60,570 bases of DNA, taken from assembly GCA_030834965.1 (NCBI GenBank), contig JAUQWW010000104.1:1-60570 (forward strand), read 5' to 3'. Below are positions 35,788 through 44,450 of this stretch, piece by piece. This DNA is from Gallionellaceae bacterium (lineage in GTDB: Bacteria > Pseudomonadota > Gammaproteobacteria > Burkholderiales > Gallionellaceae). A program made the translations under genes and the position numbers. Under the pieces are notes generated by a model, which worked only from the letters and a program-made list of their open reading frames with translations, searched no databases and was not told the origin of the DNA. Each line of letters begins with the position of its first letter. The stretch's first letter is position 1.

Positions 35788-37305
35788 ATGCTGCTCTGGT
35801 TCGTCATCCTCTATCTGCTGGTGTCCGTCGGCATCGGCATGTATGCCGCAACGCGCGTGCACAATGCGAAGGATTTTGCCGTGGCCGGACGTCATCTGCC
35901 GCTGCCCATCGTCACGGCGACCGTGTTTGCCACCTGGTTCGGCGCGGAAACCGTGCTGGGCATTTCCGCCACCTTCGTCAAGGAAGGACTGGGCGGCGTG
36001 GTGGCCGACCCGTTCGGCGCCAGCCTGTGCCTGATCCTTGCCGGACTGTTCTTCGCGAACCGGCTGTACCGCATGAACCTGCTGACCATCGGTGATTTCT
36101 ACCGCGTGCGCTACAACAAGGCGGTCGAACTGATCGCAGCCGTGTGCATCGTGATCTCCTATCTCGGCTGGGTATCGGCGCAGATCATGGCGCTCGGTCT
36201 CGTGTTCAACGTGATCAGCGACGGTATGGTATCGCGTGAGACCGGCATGGTGATCGGCGCGCTCATCGTGCTGACCTACACCACCTTCGGCGGCATGTGG
36301 TCGGTGGCGCTGCTCGACTTCGTCCAGATGACCGTGATCATGTGCGGCATGCTGTTCATCGCCTGGTTTGTCAGCGGCATGACCGGCGGCGTCGGCGCAG
36401 TAATCTCGCACGCGGAGGCGGCAGGCAAGCTGAACTTCTTCCCCAGGGGGGACTACACGCAGTGGGTGCCGTTCATCGGCGCATGGCTGACGATGATGCT
36501 GGGATCGATCCCGCAGCAGGACGTGTTCCAGCGCATCACCGCCGCCAAGGACGAAAAGACCGCAGTGCGCGGCTCGGTGCTGGGCGGCTCGCTGTATTTC
36601 GTGTTCGCCTTCGTGCCGATGTTCCTCGCCTATTCCGCCACGCTGGTCGATCCCAAGCTGTTCGGCGACCTTCTGGAGCAGGACTCGCAGCTCGTGCTGC
36701 CGACGCTGATACTTCAGCACACGCCGGATTTTGCGAAGATCATTTTCTTCGGCGCGCTGCTCTCGGCCATCATGAGCTGCTCCTCGGCCACACTGCTCGC
36801 GCCTTCAGTGGCATTCACCGAAAACATCCTCAAGCATTTCATCCTCAAGGACATGAACGACCGCCAGTTCTTGCGCGCCATGCGCATCACGCTGTGGGGC
36901 TTCGGCGCGCTCGTGCTAATGGTGGCGCTTAATTCTCAGCTATCCATTTTCAAGATGGTGGAGAACGCCTACAAGATCACGCTGGTCGCGGCATTCGTGC
37001 CGCTGGCGTTCGGCCTGTACTGGAAGCGCGCCAGCACGCAGGGCGCGCTGATGGCGATGGGATTCGGGCTGCTGACCTGGGGATTGTGCGAAGTGTTCGA
37101 GCCGTCCGAGGTCTGGCCGCCGCAACTGGTCGGCCTGCTGATGAGCATGGCCGGCATGGTGGCCGGTTCGCTGCTGCCGCAAGTCGTCGGCAGGAAGCTG
37201 CCGCAGGAGCCGGAACACGCCCATCTGCGCCATCTCGCGGCCAGCCATACCGAGCATGTGGCGGAGCATCCGCACCATCATCCGCCGCAGCATGACGGAC
37301 ATTAA
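35788..37305 (+). CDS. Sodium:solute symporter family protein with His-rich tail
   Basis: 505 residues from ATG 35788, with about 13 transmembrane helices. Family signatures: VAGRHLPLPIVTATVFATWFGAETVLGIS (in parts), TYTTFGGMWSVALLDFVQ, and GSIPQQDVFQRITAAKDEKTA. These are typical of SSS permeases, which take up solutes with Na+. The substrate is not readable. The cytoplasmic or periplasmic tail has about ten histidines in the last 30 residues (HLRHLAASHTEHVAEHPHHH and following), suggesting metal binding. It lies between a terminator and the Pho boxes of phoB. Confidence 0.85.
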   Translation: MLLWFVILYLLVSVGIGMYAATRVHNAKDFAVAGRHLPLPIVTATVFATWFGAETVLGISATFVKEGLGGVVADPFGASLCLILAGLFFANRLYRMNLLTIGDFYRVRYNKAVELIAAVCIVISYLGWVSAQIMALGLVFNVISDGMVSRETGMVIGALIVLTYTTFGGMWSVALLDFVQMTVIMCGMLFIAWFVSGMTGGVGAVISHAEAAGKLNFFPRGDYTQWVPFIGAWLTMMLGSIPQQDVFQRITAAKDEKTAVRGSVLGGSLYFVFAFVPMFLAYSATLVDPKLFGDLLEQDSQLVLPTLILQHTPDFAKIIFFGALLSAIMSCSSATLLAPSVAFTENILKHFILKDMNDRQFLRAMRITLWGFGALVLMVALNSQLSIFKMVENAYKITLVAAFVPLAFGLYWKRASTQGALMAMGFGLLTWGLCEVFEPSEVWPPQLVGLLMSMAGMVAGSLLPQVVGRKLPQEPEHAHLRHLAASHTEHVAEHPHHHPPQHDGH

Positions 37306-37310
37306 CGCAG

Positions 37311-37339
37311 CTGTCATGCCGCTGTCACAATTCTTTCAT
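37311..37339 (+). promoter_or_regulatory. Pho box (three half-sites) upstream of phoB
   Basis: CTGTCAT at 37311, CTGTCAC at 37322 and CTTTCAT at 37333 are spaced exactly 11 bases, the arrangement bound by PhoB dimers side by side. It lies 42 bases before the phoB ATG and implies autoregulation under phosphate starvation. It begins only six bases after the symporter stop. Confidence 0.88.
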
Positions 37340-37380
37340 ACCATCGCAAACTGGATGCAACAGAGACGATGGAGAATAAG

Positions 37381-38070
37381 ATGAGTGCAAATATTCTGAT
37401 CGTGGAGGATGAACCAGCGATACAGGAGCTGCTGGCGTTCAATGTCACGCAATGCGGTTTCCGCGCGATTCAGGCATCCGATGCCGCAAGCGCGATGGAG
37501 CACATCAACCGCGCGCTGCCGGACCTGATCCTGCTGGACTGGATGATGCCCGGCATCACGGGCGTGGAACTGGCGCGCCGCCTGCGCGCCGATCAGCGCA
37601 CGCGCGACATCCCCATCATCATGCTGACCGCGCGCGGCGATGAGCGCGACAAGGTGCTGGGGCTGGAGTCCGGCGCGGATGACTACATGACCAAACCCTT
37701 TTCACCGCGCGAGCTGATGGCGCGCATCCGTGCCGTACTGCGCCGGCGTGCGCCGCAGATAAGCGACGAAACGGTGTCCGCAGGCGGGCTCGCGCTGTCG
37801 CCCGCCACGCACCGTGTCAGCGCCAATGGTGCGACGCTGGATCTGGGGCCGACCGAATTCCGCCTCCTGCATTTCTTCATGACCCATGCCGAGCGCGTCT
37901 ACAGCCGAGCGCAATTGCTCGACCAGGTGTGGGGCGACCACGTATTCGTGGAAGAACGCACCGTGGACGTGCACATCCGCCGCCTGCGCCAGGCGCTGGA
38001 GCCCTCCGGCCTGGACCACTTCGTTCAGACCGTGCGCGGCAGCGGCTACCGTTTTTCTAGCGGCCATTAA
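37381..38070 (+). CDS. phoB: Phosphate regulon response regulator PhoB
   Basis: 229 residues from ATG 37381, chosen because GGAG lies 6 bases upstream (an ATG at 37369 is less well placed). The receiver domain has phospho-acceptor Asp53 (LLDWMMPG), and Lys in MTKPFSPREL. The C-terminal winged helix has LGPTEFRLLHFFMTH, SRAQLLDQVWGDHVFVEERTVDVHIRRLR (in parts) and TVRGSGYRFS, close to PhoB of other proteobacteria. Pho boxes precede it. The cognate-looking phoR is 1.5 kb further on instead of adjacent. Confidence 0.93.
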   Translation: MSANILIVEDEPAIQELLAFNVTQCGFRAIQASDAASAMEHINRALPDLILLDWMMPGITGVELARRLRADQRTRDIPIIMLTARGDERDKVLGLESGADDYMTKPFSPRELMARIRAVLRRRAPQISDETVSAGGLALSPATHRVSANGATLDLGPTEFRLLHFFMTHAERVYSRAQLLDQVWGDHVFVEERTVDVHIRRLRQALEPSGLDHFVQTVRGSGYRFSSGH

Positions 38071-38492
38071 GCGTTGCCACATATCTGGAAATAACGCCTC
38101 ACGCATTTCTAACTGCACGCAGCAGCAGACAAAATCCGGCACCCTGCCACTTCCCATCCTCGCGGAATAATGGCCCCAGAGTTTCAAAACGGTTTTCTTC
38201 GCCATCCCCCTTAACTTTGGCGACAAATTTGAACGCTAGTCGATTGGGGCTGTGTCAATTCGTTAAAGTTTAACGCCGCGCACGTCCATTGTTAACAAAC
38301 AATGTTGTTTATTGTGAACACATAAGTAAATGGTAAAAAATAATCCGCGGTATATCAATGACATAAATAGTGGCACGGTTAGTGCTTATGTTATGGCAAG
38401 CACCTGTGATTCAGAAATATGTTTTGCAGGCCAATACATCCTCCCTCAAGCACAGGGAAATTAAACGATTCATAACTTAAAGGAGCTTCATC
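38071..38492 (+). promoter_or_regulatory. AT-rich regulatory region with sigma-54 promoter and palindrome
   Basis: TGGCACG-GTTA-GTGCT at 38371-38386 matches the sigma-54 -24/-12 consensus (TGGCACG N4 TTGCW) with one mismatch and correct GG-GC spacing. About 100 bases upstream is the perfect palindrome CGTTAAA-G-TTTAACG (38261-38275), and near 38290-38318 an ACAA/TTGT-rich imperfect palindrome. These are candidate enhancer sites for an activator. The leader to the next ATG would be about 95 bases. Confidence 0.65.
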
Positions 38493-38801
38493 ATGAAAAC
38501 ACGTATCTTCGCAGGCATCATCGTTGCAGCAGTTTTGGCATCTTCGGCAGCCCAGGCCGGCACTGAGATTTCGATCGAGGAGCGGTATTCCGGTACGTTG
38601 CCCAGCGTAACCCGCGATGACTATGGTCTGGGCAGCTACTATGTCGAGAGCAAGCCGCAACCTGCATGCACACAGTACGATCTGAATCCATTGAGCATTA
38701 TTTACCCCGAGCAGCGTGACAGCGTGAGCTTCTATCTGGTCCCGGATCTGATTCCTGGTGCATCGCACATCGTGTGCTTGCGCAGCGCTGCGCACGGCTA
38801 A
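38493..38801 (+). CDS. Small secreted protein, tandem paralogue 1
   Basis: 102 residues. AAAGGAG precedes the ATG. A clear Sec signal peptide (to AQA, about residue 23) leaves an about 80-residue mature protein beginning GTEISIEERYSG, with DYGLGSYYVES in the middle and two cysteines (ACTQYD and IVCLRS) that probably form a disulfide. I recognise no family. The tandem copy downstream keeps the signal peptide, the YGLGSYYVE core, the PLS.(I/V)YPE motif and both cysteines. It is preceded by a sigma-54 promoter and lies inside the phoB-phoR interval. Periplasmic or secreted location is the only firm prediction. Confidence 0.8.
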   Translation: MKTRIFAGIIVAAVLASSAAQAGTEISIEERYSGTLPSVTRDDYGLGSYYVESKPQPACTQYDLNPLSIIYPEQRDSVSFYLVPDLIPGASHIVCLRSAAHG

Positions 38802-38857
38802 TCGCACTGGAAAAATCCAGAGCGAGAAATCAGCAAATTCAGGCAAGGAGGCACATC

Positions 38858-39151
38858 ATGAAAACACGCATATTCGCCAGCATCATCATCGCAGCCTTGG
38901 CATCTTCGGCGGCACATGCGGGCACTGAACTTCCAGTCGAGGAAAGCTACTCCGCGGCGTTGCACAGCATCAACCGCGCCGACTATGGCCTGGGCAGCTA
39001 CTATGTTGAGACCAGCATTGAACCTGCCTGCCGCCAGGTTGACCTCGATCCGCTGAGTGTTGTGTATCCTGAAACGCAGGGCAGCGTAAGCAACGACCTC
39101 ATTCCGCAAGCAGGCCATGTCGTGTGCCTGCGCAAATCCTCACGCGGGTAA
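38858..39151 (+). CDS. Small secreted protein, tandem paralogue 2
   Basis: 97 residues, ATG 38858 with AAGGAGG upstream. The signal peptide (MKTRIFASIIIAALASSAAHA, in parts) is nearly identical to that of paralogue 1. The mature part shares DYGLGSYYVET, ACRQVDLDPLSVVYPE and HVVCLRK, but is shorter in the second loop. It starts 56 bases after the stop of paralogue 1 and is followed by two hairpins, so both probably form one transcript from the sigma-54 promoter. Function unknown. Confidence 0.8.
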   Translation: MKTRIFASIIIAALASSAAHAGTELPVEESYSAALHSINRADYGLGSYYVETSIEPACRQVDLDPLSVVYPETQGSVSNDLIPQAGHVVCLRKSSRG

Positions 39152-39164
39152 ACGGGTTGCAAGG

Positions 39165-39238
39165 CGATCCCTTGCGCATGCTGCACGCAAGGGATCGGCA
39201 GGATGCACAGAAGGGTTGCCGTTTATTCCGCAACCCTT
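39165..39238 (+). terminator. Two successive hairpins after the small-protein pair
   Basis: First, CGATCCCTTGCG / CGCAAGGGATCG (39165-39197), 12-bp perfect stem. Second, AAGGGTTGC / GCAACCCTT (39211-39238) followed by CTTTA. The second is the better terminator. The first may stabilise the 3' end. Confidence 0.7.
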
Positions 39239-39242
39239 CTTT

Positions 39243-39385
39243 AGGGCACTTCTAAAAATCCACATTTCATCCCAACTGCCGCGTTACGGAAAAAATTTCT
39301 TGCTTACATATCATTCATATGCGGCGCTGCGAAATTTTGTCCGCGCCTTGCATTTGGGCGAACTGTGAATTTTTAGAAGCGCCCT
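39243..39385. mobile_element. MITE-like 143-bp inverted-repeat element
   Basis: The ends AGGGCACTTCTAAAAATCCACA and TGTGAATTTTTAGAAGCGCCCT (in parts) are inverted repeats with few mismatches. The interior continues to pair imperfectly, including ATTTCTTGC against GCGAAATTT-type segments, so the whole element can fold on itself. There is no coding capacity. It sits between the small-protein terminators and the phoR promoter. Confidence 0.7.
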
Positions 39386-39493
39386 TTATTTTGTGCAGGC
39401 AAGTCACCGGCACTCAACAACGCCTCCCGGAAGACGAAAAACCGAGGAAGGCCAATAAATCCGGCTCGCAATTTTAGGGCGCCTGCCATGTGG

Positions 39494-39521
39494 TTGCCCT
39501 CCGACTCACACGCCGTATAAT
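39494..39521 (+). promoter_or_regulatory. Putative sigma-70 promoter of phoR
   Basis: TTGCCC (39494-39499), 16-base spacer, TATAAT (39516-39521), about 30 bases before the phoR ATG. It suggests phoR is transcribed apart from phoB. No Pho box was seen here. Confidence 0.55.
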
Positions 39522-39550
39522 GTCGCGCACAACGTACGTGGACAAACACC

Positions 39551-40867
39551 ATGTTTGATTTCTGGCGGCGCGCGCTGTTTTTCCCATTCGCCATGCTTCT
39601 GATTTCCCTGATGCTATGGGGGATGGCGGGCGCCTTGCCGGCCGTGCTGATGTTCACATCGGCACTGTTGCTGTATTTCATACTCCACCTGCGCCAGCTT
39701 GCGGCGCTCGATCGCTGGCTGGAATCACCCGATGCGCGCAAGGTTCCTGATGGCGCCGGATTGTGGGAAGACATCTTTGCGCAGCTGAACAAGATGATGC
39801 GCCTGCAGCGCAAGGAGCGTGAACAACATACAGCCGCGCTGCAGCATATGGAACAGGCAACCTCCGCACTGCCGGAGGGCGTGGTCATACTCGACGAGGC
39901 GGACCGCATCGAATGGTGCAATCCGATCGCAGAACAACACTTTGGCCTGGATGGCACGCGCGACATCGGCCAGCAGATCACCTACCTGGCGCGCCAGCCC
40001 GAATTCGTGCAATACCTTGCCACAAAAAATTACAGCGAACCGCTATTGCTGCGCGGCACGCGCCAGGACAGCCTGACCCTGTCCTTCAAGCTGATTCCGT
40101 ATGGCGACAACAAGAAGCTGCTGATCAGCCGCGACATCACCCGCTTTGAGCGCATCGAGACCATGCGCCGCGATTTTGTCGCCAACGTCTCGCACGAATT
40201 GCGCACCCCGCTGACGGTGGTCAATGGCTTTGTCGAGACGCTGTGCGACATGCCCAACCTGGATAACGACGAAACACGCCGCGCGCTCCACCTGATGGCC
40301 GAGCAGACGCAGCGCATGGCGCGGCTGGTGGATGATCTGCTCACGCTTTCCAGGCTGGACAACGCGCTCAATGCCTTGCAGGAAGAAACCGTGGATGTAC
40401 CCACCCTGTTGCGCACGCTGTATCAGGAAGGACAGTCCCTGAGCGGCGGGCGCCATGGGTTGCGTCTGGACCTGGAGAGCGATTGCGTGCTGCTCGGCAA
40501 CGCCGAAGAACTGCGCAGCGCCTTCGGCAACCTGATATCCAATGCCATCCGCTACACGCCACAGGGGGGCGAGATCGTGCTGCGCTGGCAGGAACAGGGC
40601 GGCCAGCCGGTGTTCAGTGTGCAGGACAGCGGCCTGGGTATCGCACCCCAGCACATTCCGCGACTGACCGAGCGCTTCTATCGGGTGGATCACAGCCGTT
40701 CACGTGAAACGGGAGGGACGGGTCTCGGGCTGGCCATCGTCAAGCATGTGGTCAGCCGGCACCAGGCCAGGCTGGAGGTTGCCAGCGAGGAAGGCAAGGG
40801 CAGCACCTTCAGTATCGTTTTTCCGGCCAAGCGCCGCCTGCCGCTGCCGGAGCAGGCCACAACCTGA
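39551..40867 (+). CDS. phoR: Phosphate regulon sensor histidine kinase PhoR
   Basis: 438 residues. Two N-terminal transmembrane helices (10-45) with almost no periplasmic loop, then a PAS domain (SALPEGVVILDEADRIEWCNPIAEQHFGLD, in parts), the HisKA box with His215 (ANVSHELRTPLTVVNGF), and ATPase motifs N (NLISNAIRYTPQGG), G1 (DSGLGIAPQHIPRLTERFYR) and G2 (GTGLGLAIVKHVV). This short-loop layout is that of PhoR, which senses phosphate through PstSCAB-PhoU rather than directly. No pst or phoU gene is in the window. Distance from phoB is caused by the small-protein pair and the MITE. Confidence 0.92.
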   Translation: MFDFWRRALFFPFAMLLISLMLWGMAGALPAVLMFTSALLLYFILHLRQLAALDRWLESPDARKVPDGAGLWEDIFAQLNKMMRLQRKEREQHTAALQHMEQATSALPEGVVILDEADRIEWCNPIAEQHFGLDGTRDIGQQITYLARQPEFVQYLATKNYSEPLLLRGTRQDSLTLSFKLIPYGDNKKLLISRDITRFERIETMRRDFVANVSHELRTPLTVVNGFVETLCDMPNLDNDETRRALHLMAEQTQRMARLVDDLLTLSRLDNALNALQEETVDVPTLLRTLYQEGQSLSGGRHGLRLDLESDCVLLGNAEELRSAFGNLISNAIRYTPQGGEIVLRWQEQGGQPVFSVQDSGLGIAPQHIPRLTERFYRVDHSRSRETGGTGLGLAIVKHVVSRHQARLEVASEEGKGSTFSIVFPAKRRLPLPEQATT

Positions 40868-41028
40868 ACCGCAAGCCGGACTGGCTGCCGCAACTGCGCA
40901 ACCCATTCCGGCACGCGGTGCGTACAGAAAGCCTGGAAAGATCCGCTTATTCCGGCGATCAGTCATCTGCCCCACAGGTAAAGTCGGTAAAATATCCAAT
41001 TTGCATGCAACTTCACCCAAGGCCCGTC

Positions 41029-43947
41029 ATGAAGTATTCACGCACCATTCTGTTTCTATGCATTGCAGGACTGAACCTGACGGCAGAAGCCGCCCCGGCA
41101 AGCGATGCAACAGCCGACGAAAGCGCCTTTCTCGGACAAATCCGCACACCGGCGGAACAGACCATGGGGCACGGCCAGAGCGCGCTGTGGACCATGCCTG
41201 AAGTGGCGACGCAATATCAGCCGCTGCATCCCACGCATGCGATGCAGGCCGCCATGCAGGCGCAGCGGGAAGGTCGTTTTCTCGATGCGCTGATCCAGCT
41301 CGACGAAGCAGAAAAAAGCGGGCAGGCCGGCGAGGATGCCACAGCCGAGATGAGCTTGCTGCGCGCCAGTTTCTTGCTGCAAGGCAACCAGCCACAGCAG
41401 GCAGCAGGAATACTGACTCCCTTGCTTGCCAATTCCCGGCATGCTGCGGACGCCTACGCGCTCACGGCCATGGCGCACCTGCAACAGAGGCAAACACAGA
41501 AAGCGCTGGAGGCGGCGCGACATGCGCATGACTTCCAGGACGGCATGCTGCCGCATCTGGCTCTTTCCTACGCCTTGCAGGGTGCGGGGCGCCTGGCGGA
41601 AGCGCGCGATGAAATACACCGCTTCAACGCCCAGACGCCGCAACGCGCAATCGCCCTGGCGCGCGAGGCCGAGCTCGCCCTGACGCTCGGAGACGTTCAA
41701 TCGGCCCGAACGCTGGTCGCTCAGGCGCAAGGCGTGGAAGCGCATCCCTATGTCATCGCCGTAAGCGGCCTGACCTGGCTGATCGATGGGCAGGCCGATA
41801 AAGCCAAGGCCGCGTTTGAAACCGCCTTGCGGCGTGACCCCAAGGACGCCAAGGCATTGCTGGGCCTGGGCCTGGCTGAAATAAAGCTGGGCAACATTCA
41901 GGAAGGGCTGAAAAAATTGCAGGCGGCGAATGAAGCCGAGCCTGGCAATGCGCTGATCCTCACCTATCTGGGCCGCGCGCAACAGCAAGCCGGCGATACC
42001 GAGGCAGCCCGGACAAGCTGGCGCAGCGCCCAGCAGGCCGACCCCAAAGATCCCACATCATGGTTATATCAGGCGCAGGCGGAATTGCAGGTCAACCGTT
42101 TGGCGGACGCACGCGAAAGCTTGCGCGAGGCGCAGGCACGGTCGGCATATCGCGCGGTGTATCGCGGCGCAGCCTTGCTCCGGGAAGACGAGCAATTGCT
42201 GCAGGCTAATCTTGCCGAGATACAGCGCCGCCTGGGTCTGGAGGGCATCGCGTTTCACACCCTGGTCGATCCGGTCGGTGCACACAGCGCAACCAGCCTG
42301 AGGAATCAGGCCGATTTGTTGCAAGGACAGCGTTTCGGCGAATCGGCGCGGCGCAGCCTGCTGCTGCAAAGTCAGTTTGACGAGCTGCCGGGCAATCTGC
42401 CGGCGGCATTGGACATCTATGGCGACGGCGCGGGACAGACCGGCGCCTCCAATCCGCAGCACGGCGCGGTCAGCGGACTTGCCGCGCAGCAGGCCAGCTT
42501 CAACAATTACGATGCGCTGTTCAGCCAGCGCACCATGCTGGAAGCAGATGTTATTGCCGGCAGCAAAGATAGCCGGGGCGAACAAATTCGCCTCGGCGTG
42601 GGCAATGACACGCTGGGGCTGAGCATCGCGCAGCGCCAATACAAGACCGACGGTTTTGCGCCTTTTGAAAATCTCGACAACCACATCTGGCAAGGCACGG
42701 TGCAATGGCGTCCCGCTCAATCCACGCAGCTGTTTGTGTCGCACCAGAACTTTCATTCCAAACACGGCGAAACGTTTCTTCCGGCGGATTCCATCCTGGC
42801 CGCCCATGCACTGATTGAGGATGAGAGCCGGGTCACGCGCCTCGGCTTGCGCCAAAGCCTGACGGATGACAGCGAGTTGCGCGTCTTGTGGAGCAGACAG
42901 CAAACCGATCAGCCGCTCGATTATCAATTTATTTTTTTACCGTTCCGCATTTTGCAAACCGGCAGCAGCGGCGCGCACGGCGCGGAATTGCAGTATCGCC
43001 GCAGCGGTGCAGACTATGCCACGCAATGGGGCGTGCAGCAGAATCGCGTACAAACAAATTTCCGGAATGCGGCGGGTATCATCACCCAGGATTATGCGCA
43101 AAACGCGCGGCAACTCTATGCGGCTTGGCAGCAGACGTTGAATCCGTATTGGCAACTGGATGCGGGACTGGGCTGGGGCAGATTAGATAATTCGCAAAAC
43201 AAAACCAGCCTGCAGCGCTGGTTGCCCAAACTCGGCATGGTTTTCACCCCGGATGCGGCGACGCATGTGCGCGTTGCCGCATGGCACGGATTGAGCGTTT
43301 TCGCATTGGGAGATGCCACGCTCGCGCCGGCTACCGTCGCGGGCATCGTAATGAACCGCCACGGCGATAACGGCAAGCTGGTGCGGGCCGTGAGCCTGGA
43401 TGCGGACAGGCAACTGAGCCCCGCTTGGCTGCTGGCCGGGCAAACACAGCGGCGCAAGTCCTTTGAGCCGTTCAACATAACGGGTGAGCAAGATTTGTTG
43501 CCGAATCAAATTGAAGAATCCAGGCTGGCGCTGCACTGGCAACCGCAGCAGTATCGATGGGCCGTGAGCCTCGCCTACGATTATGAGCGCAAAGCGAATG
43601 ACCATCGATATTCCTGGCTGGATTCTGTCCTTGATCAGCGGCTGCGCGCGCGGCAAGTGAGCGTGCGCTGGTTCGGCAGCGCGCAATGGACCGCTAATGT
43701 GGCATGGAGCCAGAACCGGGTCGACGGTAGGTCAGCATCAATCCTGATCCCCTTGATCCCGTATCAGGACAGATTCAATCAGGTGGATGCCGATCTCTCC
43801 TGGCAATTCAACGGACCGCGCGGCGTGTTGAGCGCCGGCGTGCGCAATGCCACGGACAAACGTTTCACTTATGCGGAGACCGATCCGCTCAACCCGCGCT
43901 TCAGCAACGGGCGCATGGCCTACGCCAAACTCAAGCTGGCATGGTGA
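41029..43947 (+). CDS. TPR-repeat protein with C-terminal outer-membrane beta-barrel (972 aa)
   Basis: The ATG at 41029 gives a clean signal peptide (AEA, about residue 21). Residues about 60-400 are TPR-like helical repeats (HAMQAAMQAQREGRFLDAL, AYALTAMAHLQQRQTQKALEA, AKALLGLGLAEIKLGNIQEGL, ALILTYLGRAQQQAGDTEAA). From about 450 to the end alternating strands form a barrel ending in FSNGRMAYAKLKLAW with the terminal aromatic residue. TPR plus barrel in one chain is the plan of PgaA and BcsC, which export polysaccharide across the outer membrane. Some TPR/TonB-receptor-like fusions exist as well. No glycosyltransferase is nearby, so the substrate is open. It follows phoR by 160 bases and may be expressed with it. 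Confidence 0.75.
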   Translation: MKYSRTILFLCIAGLNLTAEAAPASDATADESAFLGQIRTPAEQTMGHGQSALWTMPEVATQYQPLHPTHAMQAAMQAQREGRFLDALIQLDEAEKSGQAGEDATAEMSLLRASFLLQGNQPQQAAGILTPLLANSRHAADAYALTAMAHLQQRQTQKALEAARHAHDFQDGMLPHLALSYALQGAGRLAEARDEIHRFNAQTPQRAIALAREAELALTLGDVQSARTLVAQAQGVEAHPYVIAVSGLTWLIDGQADKAKAAFETALRRDPKDAKALLGLGLAEIKLGNIQEGLKKLQAANEAEPGNALILTYLGRAQQQAGDTEAARTSWRSAQQADPKDPTSWLYQAQAELQVNRLADARESLREAQARSAYRAVYRGAALLREDEQLLQANLAEIQRRLGLEGIAFHTLVDPVGAHSATSLRNQADLLQGQRFGESARRSLLLQSQFDELPGNLPAALDIYGDGAGQTGASNPQHGAVSGLAAQQASFNNYDALFSQRTMLEADVIAGSKDSRGEQIRLGVGNDTLGLSIAQRQYKTDGFAPFENLDNHIWQGTVQWRPAQSTQLFVSHQNFHSKHGETFLPADSILAAHALIEDESRVTRLGLRQSLTDDSELRVLWSRQQTDQPLDYQFIFLPFRILQTGSSGAHGAELQYRRSGADYATQWGVQQNRVQTNFRNAAGIITQDYAQNARQLYAAWQQTLNPYWQLDAGLGWGRLDNSQNKTSLQRWLPKLGMVFTPDAATHVRVAAWHGLSVFALGDATLAPATVAGIVMNRHGDNGKLVRAVSLDADRQLSPAWLLAGQTQRRKSFEPFNITGEQDLLPNQIEESRLALHWQPQQYRWAVSLAYDYERKANDHRYSWLDSVLDQRLRARQVSVRWFGSAQWTANVAWSQNRVDGRSASILIPLIPYQDRFNQVDADLSWQFNGPRGVLSAGVRNATDKRFTYAETDPLNPRFSNGRMAYAKLKLAW

Positions 43948-44187
43948 GTTAGCAGAAGCGGGTTGAATCAATTCCACACGCAACGGGCAGCGTATGGATG
44001 CCCGCCTCGGGTGCTATCCGTTGGAGCTGTCATTGGGGCGTGGAACGTGCCATGTGTCTGCCAAGCTGTGCATATCCCTTAACCTAGCCAATCCATTAGA
44101 GATTGGTCACCGAATTTGTGGGAAAAAGGCATCCATACGCCTGCGCTCTCCGTTTAAGTGAAAAATCAGCCAATGGTTTATTGGGTT
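43948..44187. other. Non-coding stretch before the dispersed repeat
   Basis: 240 bases with no convincing open frame, hairpin or repeat that I can see. Together with the repeat at 44188-44426 it forms a 500-base gap without genes. Confidence 0.4.
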
Positions 44188-44426
44188 TCATCTGATTTTC
44201 CGCTCGTCTGGAATATTCGACCACCCGGCGGATCTGGTTTGCCACTCATCTGGGATACCCGACCAGCCGGCGCATAATCATTGATCCTACACACGCGCCG
44301 CAATATTCTGCAAGCGCTTGGCAAGCTTGCCAAAGGCAGCGTGCCAGCGACTCGGATGTTCATCTGAGCATCTGAAACATCTCCAAGAGAGCAACAGGTT
44401 AATTTTCTGAATGGATTATCCGGGTT
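44188..44426 (+). repeat. Dispersed repeat, copy B (IS21-end-like)
   Basis: It starts with two related units, CCGCTCGTCTGGAATATTCGACC and GCCACTCATCTGGGATACCCGACC (in parts, about 40 bases apart), then GCAATATTCTGC, a perfect 16-bp palindrome TTGGCAAGCTTGCCAA, and ends with AATGGATTATCCGGGTT, 24 bases before the ATG of the Cys-rich gene. It matches copy A at 4217-4459 in order of segments and in distance to the start codon. Confidence 0.5.
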
Positions 44427-44450
44427 TAATCAACCACAAGGAGAATCACC

